A stretch of DNA of 64,000 nt from Amycolatopsis sp. CA-128772 (GTDB lineage Bacteria; Actinomycetota; Actinomycetes; Mycobacteriales; Pseudonocardiaceae). The position numbers and the translations under genes are program-made. The notes beneath the pieces were generated by a model that ran no database searches, was not told the DNA's origin, and saw only the letters and a program-made list of their open reading frames with translations. This document shows positions 56,127-64,000 of this stretch, piece by piece (the first letter of the stretch is position 1; every line of letters begins with the position of its first letter). The DNA lies in assembly GCF_002904295.1 (NCBI RefSeq), contig NZ_PPHG01000003.1:124001-188000 (forward strand), written 5' to 3'.

Positions 56127-56699
56127 GACAACTCCATTTCACCCTCGGTGTCACCTACCCTGCCAGGAACGTCGTGACACCGCGAGCATTCTGTGCTTTC
56201 TCGGAGGACGTGCCGGTCGTGAACTGTCCACTTGGCACGGTCCACACAGGTTGCGCCTCATGTGGCACGCGCACAAGAGGCCGATAAACGACGTCGCCGA
56301 ACCGTGACGATTGCCTGAGGTCAACGGGTGTCATTTGTGGGCGAATTTCGCTGTTCCTCTCCCGGGTGGAGTAGCGAAGTATCGTGTCGATCGTGGTCGG
56401 GCGCACCGGGGGTAGCTTCCTTCGGTGTGAGTTGAGGCTTTCTCGTGACACCATTTGCTGCAGAGGGGTGAAACCTCTTCGGTGGCTTTCGCTGATCCGA
56501 GGGTGTGCACTTTGCGATCACTTTTCACGGAAAATACCGCGATTGTGGATTATCCACAGGGTGGGCGCGAAACGTTTGCGCGTGCGGGCAACCGTCGTGG
56601 TTCTCGGCGTTGCCTGCATCGGTGTACAAGTAGGCGAATTCTCGGTGGCAAGCGGAAGGTGAGCTTGCCTCGAGGTGGCGGACCGCCCATCGACATCAC
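56127..56699. other. long intergenic stretch, no gene seen
   Basis: About 570 bases of clearly lower G+C, including A/T-rich runs near 56540. Open frames here are short, without family resemblance or good start signals. The promoter of the secreted protein should lie at its left side. Confidence 0.45.
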
Positions 56700-56943
56700 G
56701 TCACTGATCCAGTCATCGCTGGGCGCCTCGGTCCCATTCGAACCGGGCGCGCGTAGCTCACCCGGCAGCACATCGGCCCGCCACAGCAGCAGCTGAGGCC
56801 GTTCGTCGGTCACCGCGAACCGCAGCGCCGTGGCCTCCGGCCGGGGTCCAGCCGTGCGGGTTCATCACCCGCCCGACCGCCAGCCCGCCGAAGGCGGCCT
56901 GCAGCACCTTGTCCCGCCCCGCGTTGATGGAGACATCGAACAC
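56700..56943 (-). pseudogene. unidentified gene fragment at the left edge of the second IS3 element
   Basis: FDVSINAGRDKVLQAAFGGL, then AVGRVMNPHGWTPAGG, has host-like codon bias. After a frame change it continues LRFAVTDERPQLLLWRADVL and SDDWISDVMSMGG. It begins exactly where the insertion sequence starts, so the element probably cut this gene. The family was not recognised. Confidence 0.4.
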
Positions 56944-56960
56944 CCGGAGGATTCACGGTC

Positions 56961-57278
56961 ATGGCGGCACCACGGAAGTACCCGGAGGAGTTGCGGGAGC
57001 GGGCCACGCGTCCGGCGGTCGAGGCCAGGCGAGACCCCGCGTCGGCCGGTGGGGCGATCAAACGGATCGCCGACCAGCTCGGTGTGCACCCGGAGGCGTT
57101 GCGGACGTGGGTGAAGCAGGCCGAGACCGACGCCGGGGCACGGCCGGGCACGACCTCGGCAGAAGCGGCCAGGGTCGCCGAGCTGGAACGTGAGGTGCGT
57201 GAGCTGCGCCGGGCGAACCAGTTCCCGAAGTCAGCGGCGTCCTTTTTCGCAGCGGAGCTGGACCGTCCCTCGCGATGA
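56961..57278 (+). CDS. IS3-family transposase OrfA (second element)
   Basis: 105 residues: PRKYPEELRERATRPAVEAR, then the helix-turn-helix IKRIADQLGVHPEALRTWVK, a coiled coil (VAELEREVRELRRANQFPKS) and the family end AAELDRPSR. GGAGG lies 10 bases before the ATG. It overlaps the OrfB start (ATGA), the usual coupling. It may still be translated although its partner is destroyed. Confidence 0.85.
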   Translation: MAAPRKYPEELRERATRPAVEARRDPASAGGAIKRIADQLGVHPEALRTWVKQAETDAGARPGTTSAEAARVAELEREVRELRRANQFPKSAASFFAAELDRPSR

Positions 57279-57728
57279 AGGTCGAGTTCGTCGACTCCCA
57301 GCGGAAGGAGCACGGTGTCCAGCCGGACCTGCGGGCGCTGGAGGGCACGCCCGCGCAGATCGCACCGTCGACCTACTGCGCCGCCAAGACCCGACCCGAG
57401 TCCGCCCGCGCCGCATCCGACTGGGTGCTGGCCGAGAAGATCGAGCAGGTGCACGAGGACAACTACAGCGTCTACGGGGTCAGGAAAGTCTGGGCCAAGC
57501 TGAACCACCACGGCGTGGATGTGGCCGGTGCACCGTCGAGCGGCTCATGCGCGAGAGCGGGCTGCGCGGGCTGCCGCGGGACAATTCCCCGCGCACGACC
57601 CGCCCGGCAGCGGAGACCGGCAGACAGGCTGACCTGTTGAAACGTGAGTTCACAGCGACGCGGGTAAATGAATTGTGGGTCGCGGACATCACCTAGTGGG
57701 AGAGTCGGGTTCCGGCTCGACACGGTGC

Positions 57729-57864
57729 GGGTGGCTGGCAGGGGTCCCTGAGATATCACTGATCCGGTGCAGAGTGTTGCTGAGCTGGCTGCAGGTGATC
57801 ACTGCTGTTGATTCACGCGACACGTCAGAGATCTGAAGGTAGACGGTGACCCTGCCAGCCACCC
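57729..57864 (+). ncRNA. candidate bridge RNA region of the IS110-family element
   Basis: GGGTGGCTGGCAGGG (57729-57743) and CCCTGCCAGCCACCC (57850-57864) form a perfect 15-base stem enclosing 106 bases in the non-coding left end. Inside, AGGTGAT (57793-57799) is complementary to the left target ATCACCT (57688-57694), including the CT core. IS110 bridge RNAs use internal loops to pair with target and donor DNA. The stem is seen directly; the RNA and the guide pairing are inferred. Confidence 0.5.
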
Positions 57865-57976
57865 CGGGGCCGGATGATCGGCTTGTGAGATGCCGCGCCG
57901 TCGAGCGCTGTCCATTAGGTCGCCGCATCAGCCTCGAGCTCACCGCACCCGGTAGCGGGCAGAAGGCGAGGCACGT

Positions 57977-58855
57977 GTGGCCATTGCCTGTGGAATCGAT
58001 TGGGCCGAAGGGCACCATGACGTGGCGTTAGTCGACGAGGACGAAAAAGTTGTTGCCCGGCAACGTATTCGGCGTCGGCGCGGAAGGGCTCTCGACGCTC
58101 GTGCGCATGCTTGCCGAACACGGTGAGCCGGCCCAGATCCCTGTTGCACTTGAGACTGAGAAGAACCTGCTCGTGGTCGCCTTGTCGGGCGCCGGGTTCC
58201 CGGTCTATCCGATCAACCCGCGCGCAGTCGCCCGCTACCGCGAGCGGCACGGTCAGGCTCGCGGAAAGTCCGACCCCGGCGACGCGACCGTGTTGGCGAA
58301 CATTCTGCGCACCGACCGGCCTATGCACCGGCAGCTGCCGGGGATCAGCGAACACGCGTTGGCGATCAAGGCGTTGGCACGCCAGCATCAAGAGGCGATC
58401 TGGGCGTTGAACCAGACCGTCAGCCGGCTGCGTTCGGTGCTGCTGGAGTTCCACCCGAACGCGCCCGGCCCGGGACCTGTGCTCGCCGCCAGGGTCCTGG
58501 CGGAAGTCGGTGACGATCCCTGACGTTTCACCACCGCCGCAGGGCTGCGAGCCTTCGCCGGCACGCGCCCGTCACCCGCGCGTCCGGACGATCGCACTAC
58601 GTCAAAGCCCGCAAGGTCTGCAACAAACGCCTCGGCGACGCGTGCCACTGGTGGGCCTTCTCCGCCCTCACCAAATCCGCTGGAGCACGCGCCCATTACG
58701 ACCGGCGCCGAGCCGCCGGAGACCACCACAACGCCGCGCTGCGTAACCTCGCCAACAAACTCCTCGGCCGCTTATGGTGGTGCATGACCAACAAACAGCC
58801 TTGGGACGACAGCGCCGCCTGGCCAATACCTGCAACAGCAGCGGCCGGGACTTGA
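57977..58855 (+). pseudogene. IS110-family transposase, frameshifted and with an in-frame stop
   Basis: From a GTG at 57977, VAIACGIDWAEGHHDVALVD contains the first Asp of the DEDD site. After a frame change near 58070 follow VALETEKNLLVVALSGAGFP (Glu) and HGQARGKSDPGDATVLANIL (the two Asp). A TGA at 58522 interrupts AEVGDDP-RFTTAAGLRAFAG, and a further shift near 58565 leads to SHYVKARKVCNKRLGDACHW, the Ser-containing C-terminal domain, ending DDSAAWP. All catalytic residues survive, but the gene cannot be translated as one. Confidence 0.82.
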
Positions 58856-59481
58856 CATCTGACCGGCGTGGGCTGTCTACGTCGCCACCCGGCCGGCTGG
58901 GTGTACACCGCGTTCGTCCAGGACCTGTACTCCCGCCGGATCGTCGGCTGGCAGGTCGCTGACCACCTGGGCGCCGACTTCGCACTCGACGCCCTGGAAA
59001 TGGCGATCTGGGCACGCGGGGGCAGCACCGAAGGCGGCATTGACGGTCTTGTCCAACATTCCAATAAAGGCATTCAATATACATCCATTCGCTACGCTAA
59101 ACGGCTCGACCAGATCGGCGTGGCGCGTTCGGTCAGCAGCACAGAGGGCTCCTACGACAATCCTGCTTCCGAATCGCTCAACAGCCTGTACAAGAAGGAG
59201 CTCATCGACTACCGAGGAAATTGGGAGAACGCAACGGACGTGACATTCGCCACCATGGAATGAGTTGCTTGGTATAACGCCGAACGGCTACATTCTTTCT
59301 GCGGGAACGTTCCTCCGGCTGAGTACGAGCGGACATTCCACGCCACGGCCACTGATGCCGGAGCAGCGGTCTAGAACCAACCCGACCGGCCTCCACCATC
59401 GCCGGGGCGCTCCAGTCGAGGCGTTCACGCGCGCGGAGGTGGGTACTCGGGGCCACGGCCGTAGACGGAGTGCAGGCACCG

Positions 59482-60024
59482 ATGAACCGTGAGATCGTCT
59501 GGCGAGGTGAGCGCGACCTCGGGTTGGCCGTGTGGCTCGGCGGAGCGCTCATGGGCGCGGTCGGGCTGAACGGGACGGCGGCGCGAGCCGCGGATCGGGT
59601 GGCGGTGGCGCGGATCACCAGTACAGGGTGGTCCCGGTGGACACCTGTCGGAGCCGGTGCCATCGCCCTTCACCTGATCGGCGTCGCCGGCACGGTCAAG
59701 ACGCGGCGCCGCCACTGTCGATCCGTCCGGCCCGCGACCGCGGTCAAGTCCCTGACCACCGTGGCGGCCATGGCGGCGTCCACCTACAGCTACGTTGTGG
59801 GCAAACAGATCCAGCACGCGACCTTGGACGGCGACGTCACGACCGAGGCCGACCTGGACGCCGAACGTCATCGACGCTTGGTGCGCGCCGAGCGCAGTCT
59901 GGGGTGGGTGCAGTGGGCCGTGCCGCCACTCACCGCTGCCTTGATCGTCGGCTACGCCCGGGCGGAACCGGGTCGCGACGGGGACGGGGTCCTGGCGGCC
60001 AGGTGTGTGCGCGTTCGCGGATGA
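59482..60024 (+). CDS. membrane protein of unknown function
   Basis: 180 residues from the ATG at 59482 (a GTG four codons upstream is possible). Helices are seen in LGLAVWLGGALMGAVGLNG, WTPVGAGAIALHLIGVAGTV, SLTTVAAMAASTYSYVV and WAVPPLTAALIVGYARAEP. The type is common in Actinobacteria and has no assigned role. GTTC-14-GGGTAC (59423-59446) is a weak sigma-B-like promoter. Its stop overlaps the start of the damaged photoproduct-lyase-like gene. Confidence 0.6.
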   Translation: MNREIVWRGERDLGLAVWLGGALMGAVGLNGTAARAADRVAVARITSTGWSRWTPVGAGAIALHLIGVAGTVKTRRRHCRSVRPATAVKSLTTVAAMAASTYSYVVGKQIQHATLDGDVTTEADLDAERHRRLVRAERSLGWVQWAVPPLTAALIVGYARAEPGRDGDGVLAARCVRVRG

Positions 60025-60400
60025 AGCGGTGGGCCCCGAAGCATGTCGTGGTGGTCCGCTCGGCGGCTGAACGTACGTATGCCGCTGAGATTGTGGCGCG
60101 GTGCGAGGCTGCCGGCGTCAGCGATATCGGCTTCCTGCGCTCCGACCGCATCACCGGTCTGCGGGGCGGCGACGAGCCCGCCACTTGCATCCGGGCGAAG
60201 CCGACGCTCGCGGTGGTGGTCGAAGGCGGAAGCTCCAGCTGATTTCCCCCCGGCGCCGACTGGCGCTCGACCTCGCCGAAGGTCGTCGTGCGCACTGCCG
60301 GTACCGCTACCTGGCCGGCTCGCCGCTCACTCTCTGATACGCGGACCTCGCCGACATCCTCACCGGAATGGGCGCCTACGTCGGGCTGAACGAACCCGTG
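60021..60400 (+). pseudogene. spore-photoproduct-lyase-like radical SAM protein, truncated, cluster site destroyed
   Basis: MKRWAPKHVVVVRSAAERTY, IVARCEAAGVSDIGFLRSDR and ITGLRGGDEPATCIRAKPTL match the N-terminus of the actinobacterial SPL-like radical SAM family. After a shift near 60225 comes LDLAEGRRAHCRYRYLAGSP, where the family has CPAHCQYCYLAGS. Two of the three iron-sulphur cysteines (CxxxCxxC) are Arg here. A stop at about 60337 and YADLADILTGMGAYVG complete the remnant. The rest of the barrel is absent, so it has no activity. Confidence 0.7.
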
Positions 60401-60408
60401 TCGGCGGA

Positions 60409-61401
60409 TCAGCGTTCGGCGAGTTCGCTCGCGTCGGCGCCGGTGGACAGCAGGGATTCGGCGCGCGGGTTCCGTTGGTAAAGCACGAATCGGCGGTTGC
60501 GGGCCGCGGTGACCAGCTCAGAGCGCCGGAGCACGCCTAGGTGGTAGGAGACTGTCGCCGGTGACAGTCCGTGCCGGGCGCTCAGTTCGGTGGTGGACCG
60601 GGCCACGTCCAGGTCGAGCAGCAAGGTCGCCCTGGTCGCGCCGAGCAATGCAGCGAGCGGTTCGGCGGCTTCTTCCCGGGACGGGACCGCGGGATAGCCG
60701 AGCACCGCGTTGGCCGGGTCGCACAACTGGGAGCTGACCGGGGGCCACCTCAGCAGCGACGGCGCGACCACGAGTTCGTCGCCCGTGAACCGGGTCCGCT
60801 CGTCGTACGGTTTCGCCACGTGGAGTTCGCTGCCGGTGAACCGGATGGACGGGTGCAGTGAGCCGAGCACGGACCCGATGCCGTGCACGGCCAGCGCGCG
60901 GGCGTGCCATGCCAGATCCGCGTCGAGCGCGGCGCGCAGCGTGGGCCAGCCGTCGGCGAGGCCGGCCGACCAGAACGTGGCCAGTCCGGCGGCCATGCGC
61001 CGGGCGAAGTGGCCGGAATCGAGGGCGGCAGCGATCGGGCGCGGGATCGGGCCGCCGCCGAACCGCCGCCCGGCCACCTGGGCCAGGACCGTTTCGTGGG
61101 GGGTCGCCTCGACCAGTTCGAGCTGCCCTGCGAGTACGTGCGTGGGCGGGCCGGGCGGTGGTTTCGGTGTGAGCAGGTCCGGGAGGTAGCCCACGTCCCC
61201 GTCGGGCAGTACGGCAGCGGCCAGCGCGACGTCGGGGTCGTCGAGCGCGGACCGGGCCTGCGGCCCGGGATCGCCGTGGACCGGGTGCGGTCGTCCGGAC
61301 GCGGTCAGGCGCAGCCACGCGACAAGCTCGGCAGCCGGGGACAAGGCGAACCGGGTCCGGGCGAGGCTGGCGGTGTCCAGAGCGACCACAATCACGCCCA
61401 C
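60409..61401 (-). CDS. ArsR-family winged-helix regulator with DUF5937-type sensor
   Basis: 330 residues from the GTG at 61401. The first 240 form the DUF5937-like domain (TRFALSPAAELVAWLRLTAS, then FWSAGLADGWPTLRAALDAD and SLHPSIRFTGSELHV). The C-terminus is an ArsR-type winged helix (TTELSARHGLSPATVSYHLG, then VLRRSELVTAARNRRFVLYQ). It is probably a repressor of its own gene and of the divergent operon at 61871. ATTCG-type repeats lie just upstream of its start. The ligand is unknown. Confidence 0.83.
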   Translation of the reverse strand: MGVIVVALDTASLARTRFALSPAAELVAWLRLTASGRPHPVHGDPGPQARSALDDPDVALAAAVLPDGDVGYLPDLLTPKPPPGPPTHVLAGQLELVEATPHETVLAQVAGRRFGGGPIPRPIAAALDSGHFARRMAAGLATFWSAGLADGWPTLRAALDADLAWHARALAVHGIGSVLGSLHPSIRFTGSELHVAKPYDERTRFTGDELVVAPSLLRWPPVSSQLCDPANAVLGYPAVPSREEAAEPLAALLGATRATLLLDLDVARSTTELSARHGLSPATVSYHLGVLRRSELVTAARNRRFVLYQRNPRAESLLSTGADASELAER

Positions 61402-61870
61402 GGATCTTACCGGTCTGGCAGTGGATTCGACAACATTCGAATAAGTTCCCCGAATCCGTCCGGCCGCGGACACTCGACAGTGACCAGGTGCTGGCGAGGG
61501 GATGAAAACAATGCACCAGAGAAAACCCTTCCCCGCCCAGGGCTACTACGGCCTCGGCCGGAGCCGAGCGGGCACGGCGTTGCTGGGGCCCTGGCCATCA
61601 CCGTGATGGCGGCGTTCGATTCTTGCCGTCCGAGCTGCGGCATGAGACGTTTCGCGTACGCGGACGGCGCGTCGCCGGGTCCGGATCGACTGGCAGTACA
61701 GCTGCGTTCCCTTTGAGTTCTATGTTTTAGCGAACAGGGTGGTCCGAGTGCGCGTCACTGTGAAAAAAGTGCACGCGAATTCGGCGAGGATTGTAGTGGA
61801 TCTGCCCGGGGACCGGTCCTCGAGAAATTGGACTACAATTTGATGGGGCCACAAATTGAAAGGCGAGGTA
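61402..61870. other. divergent intergenic region with two tiny overlapping open frames
   Basis: About 470 bases. ATTCGA repeats lie at the left. An open frame of 34 residues (61502-61606, MKTMHQRKPFPAQGYYGLGR...) overlaps by ATGA one of 36 residues (61606-61716, MAAFDSCRPSCGMRRFAYAD...). Neither is recognised; they could be a leader, a peptide pair or chance. Nearer the hydroxylase the sequence is A/T-rich, with ATTGTAGT (from 61789) and ACTACAAT (from 61832) as an 8-base inverted pair, possibly the promoter and operator. Confidence 0.35.
61425..61455. promoter_or_regulatory. ArsR-like operator candidate
   Basis: ATTCGA occurs at 61425-61430 and 61435-61440, one helical turn apart, and CGAAT at 61451-61455 completes an inverted repeat with the second copy (ATTCG-11-CGAAT). 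It lies 24 bases upstream of the ArsR-type GTG start, a good place for autorepression. Confidence 0.4.
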
Positions 61871-62902
61871 ATGGTACTTTCCATTCTGAAGGAACCGGAT
61901 GACCGCAAGCGGTCGATCGATTCGCTCTCGCTGACGCTCGCCGAGTCAGGGTGGGCCGGTGCGGCGTTCCGAAAGCTCGGGGCGCAGGTCGAGGACGTGA
62001 ACAGCTCGCACGCCGTCGACCGGGCGCGGATCCTCAGCGGCGAACTGCCGGAGCGGCTGCTCGCCGCGCTGGAGGACTTCCGCCGCTACGGCAACGACCG
62101 GGGCGTGCTGGTCGTGCACGGCCTGCCCGTCGGCGACCTGCCGCCCACCCCGATGGTCGCCAACTCGGTCGCCACGGCATGCGCCCCGAGCGTTGCCGCG
62201 CTGCTGCTCCTGCTGTCCCGGCTCGGCGACCCCATCTCGTACCCCGAGGAGAAGAACGGCGCCCTGGTACACGACATCTGCCCGGTGCCCGGTGAGGAGA
62301 ACCAGCAGCAGAACACCGGATCGGTGCACTTCGAGTTGCACACCGAGAATGCCTTCCACCCGGGCCTGCCCGACTTTCTCGGCCTGAGCTGCCTTCGCCC
62401 CGACCCCGACCGGCAAGCTCGGCTGATCACCAGCTCGGTCCTCGAGGCGTTGCCGGAGATCAGCCCGGTCGACCTTGGCGTCCTGCGGGAGCCGCGGTTC
62501 CGTACCCGGCTGGCCCCGTCCTTCTGCCGCGGCGCGGTGGAGCGGGTCTACCTCGACCCGGCCCCACTGCTCACCGGGCCGCAGAAGCAGCCGACCCTGC
62601 GGGTGGACTACGACGACACGATGCCCCTCGACGCCGGGGCCCGGCGCGCGATGGACGCGCTGCACGAGGCGCTGCAACTGGTGCGGCACGAGCACGACCT
62701 CGCAGCGGGGTCGGTCGCGATCCTCGACAACCGGGTCGTCGTGCACGGCCGGACGGCGTTCGACCCGCGGTACGACGGCACCGACCGCTGGCTGCAGCGG
62801 CTGTTCGCCGTAACGTCGATCCGCGAGGTCCTCCCCATGCTCCAGGCGAACACGAACTATCTGTGCGCACCGGTGCTGTCACTGGGCACGACGGCACGAT
62901 GA
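61871..62902 (+). CDS. Fe(II)/2-oxoglutarate-dependent oxygenase, amino-acid beta-hydroxylase type (TauD/clavaminate-synthase-like)
   Basis: 343 residues. The iron facial triad is H157 and E159 (FELHTENAFHP) and H292 (DNRVVVHGRTAFDPR), with R306 or R310 (GTDRWLQR) for 2-oxoglutarate. LHTENAFHPGLPDFLGLSCL is typical of the group with asparagine oxygenase AsnO and arginine hydroxylase VioC, which make hydroxy-amino acids for peptide antibiotics. AGGCGAGG precedes the ATG at 61871. It overlaps the EamA exporter by four bases, so the product may be exported. An NRPS remnant is 15 kb away. The substrate is inferred to be a free or carrier-bound amino acid. Confidence 0.82.
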   Translation: MVLSILKEPDDRKRSIDSLSLTLAESGWAGAAFRKLGAQVEDVNSSHAVDRARILSGELPERLLAALEDFRRYGNDRGVLVVHGLPVGDLPPTPMVANSVATACAPSVAALLLLLSRLGDPISYPEEKNGALVHDICPVPGEENQQQNTGSVHFELHTENAFHPGLPDFLGLSCLRPDPDRQARLITSSVLEALPEISPVDLGVLREPRFRTRLAPSFCRGAVERVYLDPAPLLTGPQKQPTLRVDYDDTMPLDAGARRAMDALHEALQLVRHEHDLAAGSVAILDNRVVVHGRTAFDPRYDGTDRWLQRLFAVTSIREVLPMLQANTNYLCAPVLSLGTTAR

Positions 62903-63942
62903 CCCCTACCGCAGACGTCCCCAATGCCACCGCGGATCGGGCCACCGGGCCGTGGCGGTTCCGAGGCAAGATCTGGGAGTTGGCCCTTGTGCTGGTCACC
63001 GCCGTGTGGGGCTGGACATTCGTCGCGATCCACGACGCGGTCACCACACTCCACCCATCTGCGTTCGTCGCCTATCGGTTCACCTCCGCGGCGCTGATCA
63101 TGGCGGTGGCACTCGTCCCCACTCTGCGGCGGATCACGGCGAAGGAAATCCTCGGCGGGATGATCGCCGGCTGTGTCCTGTTCGCGGCCTACGCCCTGCA
63201 GACGGCGGGATTAGGATCAACGACCCCGTCGAACGCCGCCTTCATCACGGGTATGTCGGTGGTCTTCACCCCGCTGCTGCTGCTCGCAGTCTTCCGGGTG
63301 CGGCCCGCCGGGCAGCAGGTTTGCAGCATCGTGCTCGCGACCGCCGGCCTGGCACTCGTCACACTGCGCGGCGTCCAACCCCATCGCGGTGACATCCTCG
63401 TGCTGGGCTGCGCGATGGCGTTCGCGGTGCACATCATCGTGCTCAGCAGGACGAGCCCAACGTCGCATGCCGGCCGCCTGACCCTGGTGCAGCTCGCCAC
63501 CGTCGGGCTGCTCGGACTGGGTTGGGCTCAGACTTCAGGAGAGATCGCGTCCCCGGCTTCGACGCAGACGTGGATCGCTTTGATCATCACCGCGCTGGTG
63601 GCCTCGGCTCTCGCTTTTCTCGTCCAGACAAAGGCCCAGGCCACTGCACCCCCGAACCGCATCGTCGTCATCCTCTCCTTGGAGCCCGTCTTCGGCGGCC
63701 TGTTCGGCTACTGGCTCGCCGACGACCGCTTCACGACCTTGAACCTGCTCGGAGCCGCGCTGATCGTGACCGCGATGCTGGTCACCGACGTACGGACGTC
63801 GGACCCGGTTGTGAAGACCTCGACTCGACACGGCGTTGCGCGAAGTCGGCGGCCAGACCGACCTGCTCCAGCAATGCCCGGATGGCGCCGTCCTCGAGCT
63901 CGGGACGGCCGACGCGCAGGTCCTCGGCGACGAGCTCGGTAA
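62899..63942 (+). CDS. EamA/DMT-family transporter, C-terminal tail doubtful
   Basis: 347 residues with ten membrane helices in two EamA repeats (LALVLVTAVWGWTFVAIHDA, then ILVLGCAMAFAVHIIVLSRT and EPVFGGLFGYWLADDRFTTL). Members export amino acids and small metabolites. The start overlaps the hydroxylase stop (ATGA), so they form one unit. The homologous part ends near AMLVTDVRT at about 63800. The last 45 residues are Arg/Pro-rich and lie opposite a minus-strand frame, so the natural stop may have been lost by an indel. Confidence 0.8.
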   Translation: MTPTADVPNATADRATGPWRFRGKIWELALVLVTAVWGWTFVAIHDAVTTLHPSAFVAYRFTSAALIMAVALVPTLRRITAKEILGGMIAGCVLFAAYALQTAGLGSTTPSNAAFITGMSVVFTPLLLLAVFRVRPAGQQVCSIVLATAGLALVTLRGVQPHRGDILVLGCAMAFAVHIIVLSRTSPTSHAGRLTLVQLATVGLLGLGWAQTSGEIASPASTQTWIALIITALVASALAFLVQTKAQATAPPNRIVVILSLEPVFGGLFGYWLADDRFTTLNLLGAALIVTAMLVTDVRTSDPVVKTSTRHGVARSRRPDRPAPAMPGWRRPRARDGRRAGPRRRAR

Positions 63943-64000
63943 GCAGCATCGGCCGCTGAGCGACCAGGCGCCGCAGCGCGAGCACGTCGAGCTCGGTGTG
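63782..64000 (-). CDS. C-terminal part of a gene entering from the right edge, unidentified
   Basis: At least 72 residues in frame to the window edge: LDVLALRRLVAQRPMLLTEL, VAEDLRVGRPELEDGAIRAL and LEQVGLAADFAQRRVESR, then a stop at 63782. It is helical with strong host-like codon bias. It overlaps the tail of the EamA frame by 160 bases on the other strand. That is why that tail is doubted. The family cannot be told from this piece. Confidence 0.5.
   Translation of the reverse strand, partial: HTELDVLALRRLVAQRPMLLTELVAEDLRVGRPELEDGAIRALLEQVGLAADFAQRRVESRSSQPGPTSVRR

Larger units (their letters stand above)
57695..58876 (+). mobile_element. IS110-family insertion sequence, 1182 bp, with CT core at both junctions
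   Basis: The inserted block is flanked by CT on both sides (57693-57694 and 58877-58878). Removing it with one CT rebuilds the interrupted gene. No terminal inverted repeats are seen, as usual for IS110. It has a long non-coding left end (about 280 bases), one transposase gene, and only about 20 bases after it. This is the layout of the IS110 subgroup, whose left end encodes the bridge RNA. Confidence 0.8.
56945..59373 (+). mobile_element. second IS3-family element, split by a nested IS110-family element
   Basis: orfA (56961-57278), the first part of orfB (57275-57694) and the last part of orfB (58879-59373) belong together. Between them lies a separate insertion (57695-58876). Joining CACCT at 57690-57694 to ACGTCGCC at 58879 restores an open VADITYVATRPAGWVYTAF. 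The outer ends are approximate because terminal repeats could not be set with confidence. Confidence 0.75.
57275..59373 (+). pseudogene. IS3-family transposase OrfB, frameshifted, interrupted and with a stop mutation
   Basis: The N-terminal part (MKVEFVDSQRKEHGVQPDLR, then DNYSVYGVRKVWAKLNHHGV) shifts frame near 57535 and runs TVERLMRESGLRGLPRD to VNELWVADIT. There the IS110 element is inserted (57695-58876). The core resumes GWVYTAFVQDLYSRRIVGWQ, then HSNKGIQYTSIRYAKRLDQI and SYDNPASESLNSLYKKELID. A TGA at 59261 replaces the Trp of WVAWYNAERLHSF, and the true end is GAAV followed by TAG at about 59371. The element is therefore dead by three independent lesions. Confidence 0.82.

Noticed and set aside
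54958..56154. A 398-codon minus frame joining the secreted protein region and the GH15 piece
   Set aside because: Only 55107-55650 in this frame and its neighbour matches GH15; the upstream half is antisense or out of frame to the secreted protein gene.
56155..56662. Several 65-100-codon frames in the 56.2-56.7 kb gap
   Set aside because: Low G+C, no host-like third positions, no ribosome sites and no recognisable domains.
59374..59481. Right terminal repeat of the second IS3 element
   Set aside because: GATGG-containing stretches near both ends look vaguely similar, but no inverted pair long enough to set the boundary was found.

Overview
The window is high-G+C actinobacterial DNA. Strong G/C bias at third codon positions, many GTG starts, ANTAR/GAF, STAS and MEDS regulators, PucR/AraC/LysR regulators and gene order all suggest a Pseudonocardiaceae-type soil actinomycete (Amycolatopsis-like). 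The genus is an inference. No rRNA, CRISPR array or replication origin was seen; there is one tRNA, tRNA-Leu(GAG).

Layout. 1-3957: a frameshifted HTH-STAND ATPase-WD40 gene running off the left edge. 4.3-7.5 kb: a deazaflavin-type nitroreductase, a broken GAF-ANTAR gene, a small heat-shock protein divergent from its likely regulator, and three very small stress-type proteins. 7.5-12.8 kb: an aromatic module of transporter, benzaldehyde dehydrogenase, benzoylformate decarboxylase (mdlC) and divergent LysR regulator. 12.7-13.5 kb: a membrane-anchored CBM2 protein. 13.8-20 kb: an island at tRNA-Leu with a 1295-residue nuclease-like/STAND ATPase/TPR protein of lower G+C (candidate anti-phage sensor), a decayed serine integrase, a second recombinase tail and an Lsr2-like fragment.

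20-32 kb: a tightly packed stress operon on the minus strand: hsp20, general-stress protein, dnaK, grpE, cbpA, cbpM, clpB, thioredoxin, UBP zinc finger, cNMP-binding thioredoxin-reductase-like protein, STAS protein, prsW. Two further stress-type genes follow. 32-42.4 kb: PucR regulator, two MEDS proteins, a DUF2267/pterin-dehydratase-like protein, two GH13 enzymes, a membrane protein, a STAS protein and an AraC regulator.

42.4-60.4 kb: a decayed region. Intact dehydrogenases (46.4-50.7 kb) sit among truncated or frameshifted pieces of alcohol dehydrogenases, an NRPS, an acyl-CoA dehydrogenase, a PP2C phosphatase, STAS and ANTAR genes, GH2 and GH15 enzymes and a spore-photoproduct-lyase relative. 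There are two IS3-family elements, the second split by an IS110-family element whose left end carries a strong bridge-RNA-like hairpin. 60.4-64 kb: an ArsR-type regulator, an Fe(II)/2-oxoglutarate amino-acid-hydroxylase-like enzyme and an EamA transporter.

The clearest shared logic is regulatory. At least ten genes between 6.8 and 50.7 kb are preceded by a sigma-B/sigma-F-like promoter of the form GTTT, exactly 15 bases, GGGTA(C/G). Chaperones, GH13 enzymes, dehydrogenases and small unknown proteins would then form one general-stress regulon, next to STAS, PP2C, GAF-ANTAR and MEDS genes typical of partner-switching control.
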